From: Planctomycetota bacterium
Lineage (GTDB): Bacteria > Planctomycetota > UBA1135 > GCA-002686595
NCBI GenBank assembly: GCA_016220085.1
Contig: JACRIN010000010.1
Location: 1-64,000 of the forward strand
Length of the DNA stretch: 64,000 nt
Direction: 5' to 3'
Shown: piece by piece, positions 52,301-60,443 of the stretch
Numbering within the stretch: the first letter of the stretch is position 1
Layout: each line of letters begins with the position of its first letter
Position numbers and translations under genes: made by a program
Notes under the pieces: generated by a model
What the model was told of the DNA's origin: nothing
Database searches by the model: none
Seen by the model: the letters and a program-made list of their open reading frames with translations, nothing else

Positions 52301-52959
52301 GGCGACGCCGTCGGCCGCGCGAACCACCACCCGCCGCCCGCGACCAACAGGAGCAGCGCGGCCACGAGCCCGACCTTCGCCTGCGTCTTCATCAGCAAGC
52401 CTCCTGCGACCGTGGCGCCTTTGGCGAGTGGGACGACGCACGCGAGCCAGTTCTCGCGGCCGCCCGCGCGACGGTCGAGCTTCTCGCGCAGACGATCGAG
52501 CGCTCGCGCGAGGCGCGTGTGCACCGTCGCGACCGGCACGCCGAGGCGCTCGGCGATCTCCGCCGGCGCGAGCTCGTCGAAGTAGCGGAGCAGCACGACC
52601 GTCCGATACGGCTCGTAGAGCTCGCGCACCGTGCGCACGACGAGTTCCGCGCCGTCGAGACGTTCGGCGGAGTGCTCGTCGAGCTCCTCCGGGCGCGCGA
52701 CGCGCTGCTCGCGCGCACCGCGGCTCGTCTCCTCGCGCCAACGGTCGCGGCGCAGATTGCGCATCACCGTGCGCAGCCACGCGCGCGTCGTCGAGCCCTC
52801 GCGCGGCGCGCGCTCGAGTGCGACGAGCCACGTCTCCTGCACCAGGTCGTCCGCGGCGGCCGCGTCGCGGACCAGCGACCTCGCGAGCGCCGCGAGCCAG
52901 CCCTGGCGGCGCATCAGGCTCTCGAGCTCGATCGGGCGTTCGCGATCCATCGGCGTCAT
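49393..52959 (-). CDS. ECF sigma factor fused to a membrane anchor and long extracytoplasmic region
   Basis: One uninterrupted 1188-residue frame. Residues ~20-165 are an ECF sigma: region 2 has RDAAAADDLVQETWLVALER and WLRTVMRNLRRDRW; region 4 has YRTVVLLRYFDELAPAEIAE and RLGVPVATVHTRLARALDRL. A membrane segment follows (VGLVAALLLLVAGGGWWFA, 196-213). The remaining ~970 residues are predicted outside and contain carboxypeptidase-regulatory-like beta-sandwich units, for example VVVRGRVVDERRRPAAGATV and LALVPQREVELVVEDESTGA. Fused C-terminal parts are known for planctomycete ECF factors, but a membrane-tethered sigma must be released or act at the membrane. A strong terminator separates it from the upstream gene. 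Confidence 0.85.
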   Translation of the reverse strand: MTPMDRERPIELESLMRRQGWLAALARSLVRDAAAADDLVQETWLVALERAPREGSTTRAWLRTVMRNLRRDRWREETSRGAREQRVARPEELDEHSAERLDGAELVVRTVRELYEPYRTVVLLRYFDELAPAEIAERLGVPVATVHTRLARALDRLREKLDRRAGGRENWLACVVPLAKGATVAGGLLMKTQAKVGLVAALLLLVAGGGWWFARPTASPGALAGSAHSSTSLAPETSTQSPPVVASASAVEANHPAAGDDSASRSVAAARPEVVVRGRVVDERRRPAAGATVELTLGDEAPRATISGDDGSFEFALAIRPTSGARATFWARLGDDRAGARATWIPGREPQGWPGNAPPIPVESEVVVAPIPLLPATALDVSVLEGGIPAAGAEVVAHLDPDYPGIARGITNEAGVFRLPAIPAGLVRIEARRGSAWLQRAAHLPDEPRLTLALVPQREVELVVEDESTGAPLAGATIEGTEPTQSSARRALALDYRMRDSQLRRAELTRVTDASGRARLAWPTGSVGFLRVRCDGYRPFPNDEQGDARLESITDELRIALSPLGGRTVAWPIADGEVAAPAEGERVRLQFEPGTRSQSAPGPVSGVVRGGEIIVGRVDGRSSFIARTNEGAAARLSVEEAADRGEPAVFRRARTLSVRVLDADGEPVANAAVQPRSPGNQALAPWTMTDASGLATCSDLFGEQVRVQVVAPGGTDSMRSAGTVDLEHGDASLEVRLAREMHVRVRTRIDGEARLPAEYTFSAGQGSRVLEEFPELGEFVALAAPETLGNSPRVMLSAPGFVRATAPFTTGAGAAQSTIEFELERACSLTDRIVTRPGETAAIALEAWDAGAGRWPNPTTPHPELYGANGPGGVYVFDGLVTGGYRVHDRETGLRSAAVVLTEEARSCEVELDLAANDWVRGRVVGPSVAELAFARVLVEGIDPAPRSEEWLPAYLSPDGYELSNDGAFAFRTPHDRTVTLRAWHPWLKSATDAIDVRGGQRDVVLELEAGDDVRLPVPQLAGCESDRGPFVRIAVYRGSVNDEPVAWIRAPVVDGVARFRGLEAGTWTLWIDPIEDFAPLILTNVEIGSGSTSLEPATFARGSSVRVKVLVNDCEAAPSISITAHATGEPRSTRWLNSRGEAEPVLPGLGVGEYDVRAGVMLQVESRVTRRLVLDGTTDVELTLDLR

Positions 52960-53032
52960 CGTGGCAGCCCGCTTGCACGGAGCGGAAGCCCGCGGCTCTT
53001 CGCCGATCTCGGATTTCGCGGCGCGGCCGTCC

Positions 53033-53069
53033 GAAAACACCGCGAGGCGACCCGCAGGCCGCCTCGCGG
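53033..53069 (-). terminator. Rho-independent terminator after secreted-protein gene
   Basis: CCGCGAGGCG (53040-53049) and CGCCTCGCGG (53060-53069) form a perfect 10-bp stem. On the minus strand it is followed by TGTTTTC, so it ends the transcript of the gene at 53093-54130 and shields the sigma-fusion gene. Confidence 0.75.
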
Positions 53070-53092
53070 AGGTCACGACCGCTCGCGCGCGG

Positions 53093-54130
53093 TCACTGGA
53101 TCACGAACTCGATCGCGTCCGAGAGGCCGGTGTTGTTCGGCGGCGAGAAGCCCGGGTCGCGGAACCAGTACTGCGCGTCGACCAGTTGGCCGGCGACCAG
53201 GTTCGGGTCGGTGCCGCCCGCGATGTAGGTGTTGAAGTCGATCGAGAGCGAGCCCGAGCAGTCGTTCGGCGGCGGATTGCCGCCGGAGTTCTGCACCGAC
53301 GTGCGCTTGATCGGCACCTTGACGCAGAGCGTGCCGCCCTGGAATGGCACGGCTTGCGCGCCGTTGGTGCTGTAGAAGAGCAGGCCGTTCTTGTTGTTGA
53401 TCACGTTCGAGGCGCTGATCGTGAAGCCCGAGCCCGCGCTCGCGCTCGGCACGCCCGCGCCGGCGATCGCCGGCACGCAGCCGATGCCCGCGGTCTTCGC
53501 GGTGCAATACGTCGTGAACGTGTTCGAGAGCGACACGAGCTGGAACCCGTTGACCGTGCCGTTGGAGTTGTTGAGGCCCTCGACCGTGACGTCGATCTGG
53601 CCGTTGGTCACCGTGACGTGGTGTACCGCGTGCGTGACGCCGGCCACGTACGCGCCGCCGGACCACAGCCCGCCGACGTCCTGTGCTCCGTCGGGCGAAC
53701 CCACGACGTCGACGCGCGTCTTGTTGCCGTTGTTCTCCGGCGCCCAGGCGTACGTGTAGAGCACGTAGTCGCCGTTCGAGAGCCCCGCGAACGTCCACGA
53801 CCAAGGCCCGCCGATCACCGGCACGTCTTGAATGTCGACCATGAAGTTGTAGTCGTCGCCGGACAGCGTGCTCGGGAAGTGGTTGTACGACGACGATTGG
53901 TTGCTCGCGGTCGTCGCCGAGCTCGGCGAGCCATCGAGGTTCACCAGCGAGGTGCTGTACGGGAACTTCGAGGAGTTCCACACACCGCTCTGGCCGGCGG
54001 CGGCGACGTACGAGTTCACGGGCACCGGGAAGATGATCAGGTTGTCGCCGACGTCGATGTTGAAGCTCTGCGCGGACGAGAGCGGCGCGAGAGCCGCGCA
54101 CGCGAGCGCAAAACGGGTGAGACTGTGCAT
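53093..54130 (-). CDS. Secreted protein with the shared C-terminal domain (3)
   Basis: A 345-residue secreted protein with signal peptide [20 protein letters not shown]. Residues 22-205 are a beta-rich domain ([57 protein letters not shown]) of a carbohydrate-binding appearance, not identified. Residues 208-345 are the recurrent domain: [64 protein letters not shown] and LSDAIEF. It follows the carboxypeptidase gene by 11 bases and is probably co-transcribed. Confidence 0.8.
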   Translation of the reverse strand: MHSLTRFALACAALAPLSSAQSFNIDVGDNLIIFPVPVNSYVAAAGQSGVWNSSKFPYSTSLVNLDGSPSSATTASNQSSSYNHFPSTLSGDDYNFMVDIQDVPVIGGPWSWTFAGLSNGDYVLYTYAWAPENNGNKTRVDVVGSPDGAQDVGGLWSGGAYVAGVTHAVHHVTVTNGQIDVTVEGLNNSNGTVNGFQLVSLSNTFTTYCTAKTAGIGCVPAIAGAGVPSASAGSGFTISASNVINNKNGLLFYSTNGAQAVPFQGGTLCVKVPIKRTSVQNSGGNPPPNDCSGSLSIDFNTYIAGGTDPNLVAGQLVDAQYWFRDPGFSPPNNTGLSDAIEFVIQ

Positions 54131-54141
54131 TGGGGGGGATC

Positions 54142-56007
54142 TCAGGGAAGGAGCGTGAAGGTCGTACCGTTGGTGAGGCTGGTGTTGTTCGGAGCGACGA
54201 ACCCGGGGTCGCGGCTCCAGTACTGCGCCCAGACGTTCGAGCCGGCGCTCAGGCTCGGATCGCCGCCCGCCGCGAGGTAGGCGTTGAAGTCGAACACGAA
54301 CGTGCCGGTGCAATCGTTGCCGGTCGCGGAGCCGCCGGAGTTCTGGACGGGCGTGCGCACGATCGGCGGCTTCGCGCAGAGGTGACCTCCTTGGAACGCG
54401 GAGCCGTGCGCGGAAACCGACGAGTAGAAGAGCAGGCCGGGCTTCTTGTTGAGCACCTTCTGGGCGCTGAGCACGAAACCGGAGCCCGCGCTCGCGCTCG
54501 CGAAGCCGTCGGCGTCCATGAACGGCGTGCAGCCGAGCGCGTTGACCTTCGACGTGCAGTAGAACGTCGCGTTGGTGTCCTTCGCGAGCAGGATGTCGAG
54601 CGTCTGCGCGCTCGTGGAAGTCGCGACGATCGGCGTCTGTTGGCTCGCGTAGCCCGGCGCGGTGAACTTGACCTGCGTCGTGCCGGCGGGGAGCCACGCG
54701 TGGTAGCGACCGAACGCCGCTTCCGACGAGTTGGTCTCGCCGTTCGAGAACGTCGCGCCCGGATACGTGATCGCCGCGGCGATCGGCGCGCCGCTGACGA
54801 CGTCGAGCACGTGACCGCGCAACGTGATCGGACGGTTCACGAAGTAGAGCGTGCCGCCCCACGCGTCGGCGACCTCGTTTGCGAGCGCGCTCGCGTACGA
54901 CGGCTGGAATTGCACGCCGACTTCGGTGAGGAAGCCCGCGGTGCCGTGGTACGCGAGGGGGTCGTGCCATTGCTCGCCCTGCGCGCTCGGCGGACGCTCG
55001 GCGCCGCCGTAACCGGTCGCGAGCGAGATCTGGATCGCTTCGAGCTGCATCATCCCGCCCCACGGATGGCCCCAACACAGGTAGCCCCAGAGCGTCTCGC
55101 TGCCGTAGGAGTGGTAGTCGAGGACCTTCGCGAAGCGCTCGCGGTTCTGGAGCGCCTTGACGGTCTGCGCTTCGGCTTCCGACGCCGGGCTCGGGCCTTT
55201 GTACGTCTCGTCGGGGATGAAGGTGCTGCCGGCGCAGGCGGAGCTCCACCCGAACGTGTAATTGCGATTGAGGTCGACGCCGGTGCCTCCGGCGAAGACG
55301 TGACGGTTCTTGCGCCAGAGGTTGTCGACGTTGAAGACGTGCTCGTAGCCGTCCGGATTGGCGTTCGGGAGCACCCAGATCTCGTAGTTGTCGACCGCGG
55401 CGGTGACCTGCGGGTTCGAACCGTAGAGAGTCGTCAGCTTGGTGATCGTGTCGAGGCCGATGACTTGGACGGCGAGCTCGCGACAGTGCGAGCCGCAGAG
55501 CACGAGCATCGTCGGCTCGTCCTCGTCGCTCGCGACGTTGTCGGAGATCTTGCACGCGTACATGTGGCGGCCCTGGACCGTCGCGGGCACGCCGAGCGTC
55601 GCGGTCAGGTCGACGAGCTGGCAGATCGCCGGGAACGCGTTCGCCGACGCGGTCATCGACGCGAGGATCTGCGTGCCGTTCGGGTAGCCCGAGGGCACGG
55701 CGTCCCCGGTGGATTGGGGGGACTGGGCTGCCTGCTCGGCCTGAATGTCCTTGTAGGGCCGGCCGACCTCGAGCACGCGCGGCGCGAAGCCCTCCCGCTC
55801 CAGCATCACCAGGCTCGCGTCGCTGACGATGAGCTCGATCGAACCCGACTTGACCGAGCCTTCGAGCACGTCATAGCCCTGCTCGGTGAAGCGCTCGGCG
55901 AGCGCGGCGGCATCCGGCGATTCGATCCCGACGCGTTTCAACGTCTGGCCGAACGACAACGGAGCGAGAGCGACCAACGCACACCACGACGCGAATCCGA
56001 GTTTCAT
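54142..56007 (-). CDS. Secreted M14 zinc carboxypeptidase with the shared C-terminal domain (4)
   Basis: A 621-residue secreted peptidase (signal peptide [16 protein letters not shown]). The zinc site is HCRE (H174, E177) plus H299 in LDYHSYG; NRN at 247-249 is the substrate-binding motif, and E362 in LTEVGVQ is the catalytic Glu. An N-terminal pro-part (about 21-110) precedes it. Residues 395-475 are a carboxypeptidase-regulatory-like domain, and 483-621 the recurrent C-terminal domain ([50 protein letters not shown]). GAGGAAGG precedes ATG 56007. It should trim C-terminal residues from extracellular peptides. Confidence 0.92.
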   Translation of the reverse strand: MKLGFASWCALVALAPLSFGQTLKRVGIESPDAAALAERFTEQGYDVLEGSVKSGSIELIVSDASLVMLEREGFAPRVLEVGRPYKDIQAEQAAQSPQSTGDAVPSGYPNGTQILASMTASANAFPAICQLVDLTATLGVPATVQGRHMYACKISDNVASDEDEPTMLVLCGSHCRELAVQVIGLDTITKLTTLYGSNPQVTAAVDNYEIWVLPNANPDGYEHVFNVDNLWRKNRHVFAGGTGVDLNRNYTFGWSSACAGSTFIPDETYKGPSPASEAEAQTVKALQNRERFAKVLDYHSYGSETLWGYLCWGHPWGGMMQLEAIQISLATGYGGAERPPSAQGEQWHDPLAYHGTAGFLTEVGVQFQPSYASALANEVADAWGGTLYFVNRPITLRGHVLDVVSGAPIAAAITYPGATFSNGETNSSEAAFGRYHAWLPAGTTQVKFTAPGYASQQTPIVATSTSAQTLDILLAKDTNATFYCTSKVNALGCTPFMDADGFASASAGSGFVLSAQKVLNKKPGLLFYSSVSAHGSAFQGGHLCAKPPIVRTPVQNSGGSATGNDCTGTFVFDFNAYLAAGGDPSLSAGSNVWAQYWSRDPGFVAPNNTSLTNGTTFTLLP

Positions 56008-56510
56008 GAACCTTCCTCGACTGGAGAGCTGCGACGCGAGAACCGAGCGTGCGGTCGATTCTGCCCGCTGCGGTCGGAACCCGCCAGCCATCGAGCCGCT
56101 TCGAGACGCGAGGTCGAGGCTCGACGGAGCGGCGCTTCCCGACCTCCGGCGTGCGGCGCGAACCGGAAAGGAGTGCGCGGAGTTCCGCGGTTGCACCGCT
56201 GCGGCCCGCGACGGCGCGACAGAGCGCGGGCGAGCGTCGGCCGTCGACGGAGGCGGTCGACGGAGGCGATTGGCGAGCGCGTTCGACGGGCGCGTGTGAC
56301 GAAAGCAGTCGACGGGAGAGGTCGAAAGAGCCGATCGACGGAGGCAACGGAGGCGGTAGACGAGAGCGTTCGACGACCGCCGCTGTCGGCAGAGACAACG
56401 CGAGCGACCCCGAGCTCCACGAGCTCGCGCTCGAGCCTCGCCACCGTCCGCGGGCTCCCGTCAACACGTTCGAACTCGCGCGCGCCGGCCGATAGCCTGC
56501 TGGAGCTCGC
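56008..56510. repeat. Intergenic region with degenerate GTCGACGGAGGCG repeats
   Basis: This 503-base gap between divergent genes has no convincing frame. GTCGACGGAGGCG occurs twice in perfect tandem (56243-56268), and looser variants (GTCGACGGGAGAG, ATCGACGGAGGCA, GTAGACGAGAGCG, GTTCGACGA) continue to about 56385. A TAGCCT at 56493-56498 is a possible -10 for the plus-strand gene at 56511. Confidence 0.6.
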
Positions 56511-57641
56511 GTGTTCCACTGCCCCAACTGCCGACTCCCGCTCGCGCGGCACCGAGCCGCGACCGGCGTCTTCTGGTCGTGCCTCGGCTGCGACGGCCGC
56601 GTCGCGACCGTCGACTTCCTGCGCAACAGCGCCGACCACGAGGCGGTCAACGAGCTCTGGCACGCGGTGCGCGAGCCGCTGTTGGAGTCGCTGCGCATCT
56701 GTCCGTCGTGCGAGCGCGCGATGGGCATCGCGATCGCCACGCTGCGCGGGTGGACGGTGCCGGTCGACGCGTGCGTCACCTGCCAATGCGCTTGGTTCGA
56801 TCGCGGCGAGATCGAACGGCTCGGCAAGCGCGCGCCCGGGCCGGCGCGTGGACTCTCGCCGCGCGCGAGCGAGGCGGTCGCGCGCCTCGAGGTCGCCGGC
56901 GCCTGCGCCGACGCGCACGACGATCCCGATGCGCCGGTCGAGCCGTGGCAGAGCGTGCTCGCGAACTTCGGGTTCCCGGTCCTGATCGATCGCTCGACAT
57001 CCGTCGGACGGCCGTGGCTCGCGCTCGCGTTCGTCGCGACGGCGTGGGTCGTCGGCGTCGTCGAGCTCACGACATCGGAGGGACTCGCCGCACGCTGCGG
57101 GTTCCCGAACGCCGACTCGTTCGCTGCTTGGTGCGGCTCGTTCGTCGCGTCCGCTTGGGTCCCGACGGGAGCGTGGCAGTTGGTGCTCGAGCTTTACATC
57201 CTCGCGGTCTTCGGCGGCGAGGTCGAGCTCGCGCTCGGCCGCGCGCGCTTCGCCGGGTTCGCGCTGCTCGCGATCGCCGCCGGTCACGCGGGCTTCCTGG
57301 TGTTCGATCCGCCGCCGGACGTGCTCCACGTCGGGGCGGCGCCGCTCGCGACCGCGTGCGTCGTGTTCTTCGTGCTGTGTTTCCCGCACGCGCGAGTGCA
57401 CGCGGCCGCGCCGGGCGCGCTCGGCGGCCGCGTGTGGATGCCGGCGGTGTCGCTTCCGGCGGCGCTCTGGCTCGCGCTCTGGCTCGTCGTCACGCTGGTC
57501 CCGGCGATGACGTCGAGCTCGCGCCCTGGCGCGGCGGCCGCGGTCGCGGGAGGCGCGCTCGGGGCCGCCGTCGGACTTCTCGTCCGGCGGCTCGGGCGGC
57601 CGCGCGATTCGGCGCCGTGGTTGTCGATCGGTCCGCGCTGA
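56511..57641 (+). CDS. Zinc-ribbon plus rhomboid-like membrane protein without catalytic Ser
   Basis: A 376-residue protein starting at GTG 56511 behind GGAG. The N-terminal ~110 residues have CPNC...CLGC and CPSC...CVTCQCAWFD zinc-finger motifs of the TFIIB/ZnF type. From about residue 160 come at least six membrane helices with rhomboid-like features (WQLVLELYILAVFGGEVELA, FALLAIAAGHAGFLVFD). At the place of the GxSG active site it reads HVGAAPLATACVVF, so the nucleophile Ser is missing. It is most likely a pseudo-rhomboid. The next gene starts 24 bases later. Confidence 0.78.
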   Translation: MFHCPNCRLPLARHRAATGVFWSCLGCDGRVATVDFLRNSADHEAVNELWHAVREPLLESLRICPSCERAMGIAIATLRGWTVPVDACVTCQCAWFDRGEIERLGKRAPGPARGLSPRASEAVARLEVAGACADAHDDPDAPVEPWQSVLANFGFPVLIDRSTSVGRPWLALAFVATAWVVGVVELTTSEGLAARCGFPNADSFAAWCGSFVASAWVPTGAWQLVLELYILAVFGGEVELALGRARFAGFALLAIAAGHAGFLVFDPPPDVLHVGAAPLATACVVFFVLCFPHARVHAAAPGALGGRVWMPAVSLPAALWLALWLVVTLVPAMTSSSRPGAAAAVAGGALGAAVGLLVRRLGRPRDSAPWLSIGPR

Positions 57642-57664
57642 CCGCGCGTTATCGTGGGCCGCGC

Positions 57665-59272
57665 GTGAACCGCAACGACGACGAAACGCACGCGCCGCAC
57701 GGCGCCTCCGAAGAACGCGCACCGCGCCGCGACGAGGAATCGCGCGGGCTTCGCCGCCCCGAGGAATCGCGCGCGCTGCGGCGCGCGTGGCCGATCGAGC
57801 CGACGCGCTGGCCGACGCGCGAAGAAGCGAGCGCGAGCCGACTCTTTTCGCCGCTCCGAGTCGGCGAGCTCGAGCTGCGCACCCGCACCTGGGTGCCCGC
57901 GATGGTGCCGTGGCGCGCGAGCGACGACGGCTTCGTCACGCCGGACGTGCTCTCGTGGTACCGCCGCTTCGCCGACGGCGAGCCCGGCGCGCTCGTGCTC
58001 GAAGCGACCGGCATCCGCGACGTGCCGAGCGGTCCGTTGCTGCGCATCGGCCACGCGCGGTTCGTGCCGGGGCTCCGCGAGCTCGTCGCCGCCGTCCGCG
58101 AACGCTCGCACGGCCGCACCAAGCTCTTCGTGCAACTGATCGACTTCCTCGCGATCAAACGCCGGCCGGAGAAGGAGAAGTTCCTGCGGCGTTTTCTCGT
58201 GCTGCGCGACGAGCACCGCGAGCGACTGCGCGCCCTCGACGCGCGCGCCGAGCACGCGAACGACGACGAGCTGCGCGAGCTCCTGGTCCGACTCCCCCAC
58301 CCGACGCTGCTCGCGTTGCTCTCCGCGCGCGAGCGCGAGGATCTCGAGCACGGCTTCCGCGAGCGCGTCACCGACGTGCACCTCGCGCACGTCGCCGAGC
58401 TGCCGCGCGTGCTCCCCGCGCTCTTCGCCGACGCCGCGCTGCGCGCGCGCGAAGCGGGCTTCGACGGCGTCGAGCTCCACTTCGCGCACGCCTCCACGCT
58501 CGCCTCGTTCCTGTCGCGGACCAACACGCGCGCCGACGGCTACGGGAACTCGCGCGAGGGCCGCGCGCGACTGCCGCTCGAGGTCTTCCGCGCCGTGCGC
58601 GAGCGCGTCGGCCGCGAATTCGTCGTCGGTTGCCGCTACCTCGGCGACGAAGCGATCGCGGGCGGCTCGCCCATCGAGGACGCGTGCGCGTTCGGCGTCG
58701 AGTTCGCGCGCGCGGGCTTCGACTTCCTCTCGATCTCGAAGGGCGGCAAGTTCGACGACGCCGCGCAACCGAAGGTCGGCGAAGCGGCCTACCCGTACAC
58801 CGGTCCGAGCGGCCACGAGTGCATGCCGACGGTGCGCATCGACCCTCCCGGCGTCGCGGACGCGCGCGGCCCGTTCGGACGCAACCTGCCGCTCGCGCGC
58901 GCGATCCGAGCGAGCGTGCGCGCCGCGGGCTTCGCGACGCCGATCGTCGGCTCCGGCGGGATCGCGACGTTCGAGCTCGCCGAGCGAGCGCTCGCCGACG
59001 GCGATTGCGATCTGGTCGCCGCCGCGCGACAGTCGCTCGCCGATCCCGATTGGTGGAAGAAGCTCGAACTCGGCCGCGGCGAGGAAGTGCGGCGCTGCAA
59101 GTACACCAACTACTGCGAGGCGCTCGACCAGCGCCACCAGCAGGTCACCTGCCAGCTCTGGGATCGCGACCTCTCGACGCCCGACGCCGAAAAACGAACG
59201 AGCGGCGAGGATCCTCGCCGCTCGTCGGACGGCAGGCGTCGACTCGACGCGCCGCCGTGGTCGCCGGACTGA
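57665..59272 (+). CDS. Old-Yellow-Enzyme/NADH:flavin oxidoreductase family protein
   Basis: A 535-residue enzyme starting at GTG 57665. The TIM-barrel has LFSPLRVGELELRTRTWVPA at the first strand, VELHFAHASTLASFLS with NTRADGYGNS (FMN/substrate site), TPIVGSGGIATFELAERAL and DLVAAARQSLADPDWW. Near the C-terminus RRCKYTNYCEALDQRHQQ has Cys residues like the [4Fe-4S] ligands of larger family members. An Arg/Leu-rich helical insert of about 70 residues lies before the HFAH motif. It has an N-terminal tail of about 50 charged residues. The last ~20 codons read through a terminator hairpin of the convergent gene. Confidence 0.87.
   Translation: MNRNDDETHAPHGASEERAPRRDEESRGLRRPEESRALRRAWPIEPTRWPTREEASASRLFSPLRVGELELRTRTWVPAMVPWRASDDGFVTPDVLSWYRRFADGEPGALVLEATGIRDVPSGPLLRIGHARFVPGLRELVAAVRERSHGRTKLFVQLIDFLAIKRRPEKEKFLRRFLVLRDEHRERLRALDARAEHANDDELRELLVRLPHPTLLALLSAREREDLEHGFRERVTDVHLAHVAELPRVLPALFADAALRAREAGFDGVELHFAHASTLASFLSRTNTRADGYGNSREGRARLPLEVFRAVRERVGREFVVGCRYLGDEAIAGGSPIEDACAFGVEFARAGFDFLSISKGGKFDDAAQPKVGEAAYPYTGPSGHECMPTVRIDPPGVADARGPFGRNLPLARAIRASVRAAGFATPIVGSGGIATFELAERALADGDCDLVAAARQSLADPDWWKKLELGRGEEVRRCKYTNYCEALDQRHQQVTCQLWDRDLSTPDAEKRTSGEDPRRSSDGRRRLDAPPWSPD
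59189..59225 (-). terminator. Rho-independent terminator inside the 3' end of the oxidoreductase gene
   Basis: Bases 59198-59225 are a perfect 28-base palindrome (14-base arm ACGAGCGGCGAGGA). On the minus strand the stem is followed by TCGTTTTT, so it terminates the convergent exported-protein gene. It sits within the last codons of the plus-strand oxidoreductase gene and can also act on that transcript. Confidence 0.8.
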
Positions 59273-60307
59273 TCACTCGGCCTTGGTGATCGTCACCTTC
59301 TGCGTGAACTTGCCTTCCTGCGTCGAGGAGATGTGCATCGTGCCGCCTTCGCGGCCTTCGCGATCCTCGTCGGTTTCGATCCTCACCGTGCCCTCGAGCT
59401 CGAGCCCGATCGGGCGCTTGTCGGCGAGCGAGTAGAAGAGCTTCCCTTCGAGCTTCACCTCGAACTTGGGCCCGACCGACGGGAACACGAGCTCCGGCGC
59501 GAACACGTCGCCGCCGCGGCGGCCGCCGCGCGGCATCTCGGGGAGCTCGCCGTCGGCTTCGATCTCGAGCTCGATCACCGCGCACTGCGCGCCGTCGTGC
59601 TCTTCGTCGCCGCTGTACGTCGCCTTGCCCGTCCAGTCGGCCAGGTCGAACACGCGTCCGCTGCTGCCGCCGCGACCGCGGCCGCCGCGTCGACCGCCGG
59701 GACCGCCACCGGACTCCTCGGTCTGCTCGGGCGGCGGGAAGAGCGCGGGCGTGACGTCGGCGAGCAACGCGCGGCGCACCGCGGCCTTGTCGAGGTCCCA
59801 CTTCGCGCCCGCTTCCTTCTCGCCGTCCGGCAGCAGCGCGTCGAGCGCGAGCGTGAGCTGGTGATGCTGGAGCGCGACCTCCTGCGCGGGCGTGTCGCCT
59901 TCCTTGACCTTCACTTCGACCTCGCCGTCCTTGCCGGCGGTGAGCTCGAGCGTGACGCCCGCGAGCGGCGATTCGGCCGACGACTCACGCTCGTTCTCGC
60001 CGAAGCGCATCACGCTCTTGTTCACGAGATCCTCGAACGTGCGCTCGACCTTCTTCGCGTGCCCGTCCTCGACGCCGACCCACTTGTCGACGTGGACGAG
60101 CTTGCGGCTGGTCTCGCTGCCGCCGCCTCCGCCGAAGCCGCCGCCCTCGACGGGTTCGCCGTCGACGGTCATTTCGAAACTGGTCGTCTCGATCGAGAAC
60201 TCGCTCTCGACGCTGACGCGAACGGACTGCTCGGCGGTGTACGTGGTCGAGAGCTGGGTGCCGCCGACGGCGAGCAACGCGAACGCGAACGGAATCTTGC
60301 GCAACAT
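59273..60307 (-). CDS. Exported protein of unknown function with Gly/Arg-rich linker
   Basis: A 344-residue protein starting at ATG 60307 behind AGAGGAGGA, with signal peptide IPFAFALLAVGGTQLSTTYTA. It is acidic and beta-rich with two low-complexity linkers, GGGFGGGGGSET near residue 55 and a Gly/Arg run near residue 205 (GGRRGGRGRGGSSGR). Blocks such as WTGKATYSGDEEHDGAQCAV and IELEIEADG are typical of unclassified planctomycete exported proteins. Function unknown. Confidence 0.7.
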   Translation of the reverse strand: MLRKIPFAFALLAVGGTQLSTTYTAEQSVRVSVESEFSIETTSFEMTVDGEPVEGGGFGGGGGSETSRKLVHVDKWVGVEDGHAKKVERTFEDLVNKSVMRFGENERESSAESPLAGVTLELTAGKDGEVEVKVKEGDTPAQEVALQHHQLTLALDALLPDGEKEAGAKWDLDKAAVRRALLADVTPALFPPPEQTEESGGGPGGRRGGRGRGGSSGRVFDLADWTGKATYSGDEEHDGAQCAVIELEIEADGELPEMPRGGRRGGDVFAPELVFPSVGPKFEVKLEGKLFYSLADKRPIGLELEGTVRIETDEDREGREGGTMHISSTQEGKFTQKVTITKAE

Positions 60308-60428
60308 GGTCTGGGTCCTCCTCTTTGGGGTCCGGGCCGAGAGCTAACCCTAATCGAGCGCTTCGGTGTCGGTCGAATCCGCGAATCGAGGGCCGTGCGG
60401 CCGCCTGGCGGGCGGCGCGCGGCCCACG

Positions 60429-60434
60429 TACGCT
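60429..60434 (+). promoter_or_regulatory. -10-like TACGCT close to MBL-fold gene start
   Basis: TACGCT ends 9 bases before GTG 60444, without a Shine-Dalgarno sequence, in the divergent region with the exported-protein gene. Confidence 0.4.
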
Positions 60435-60443
60435 CCACGCCGC

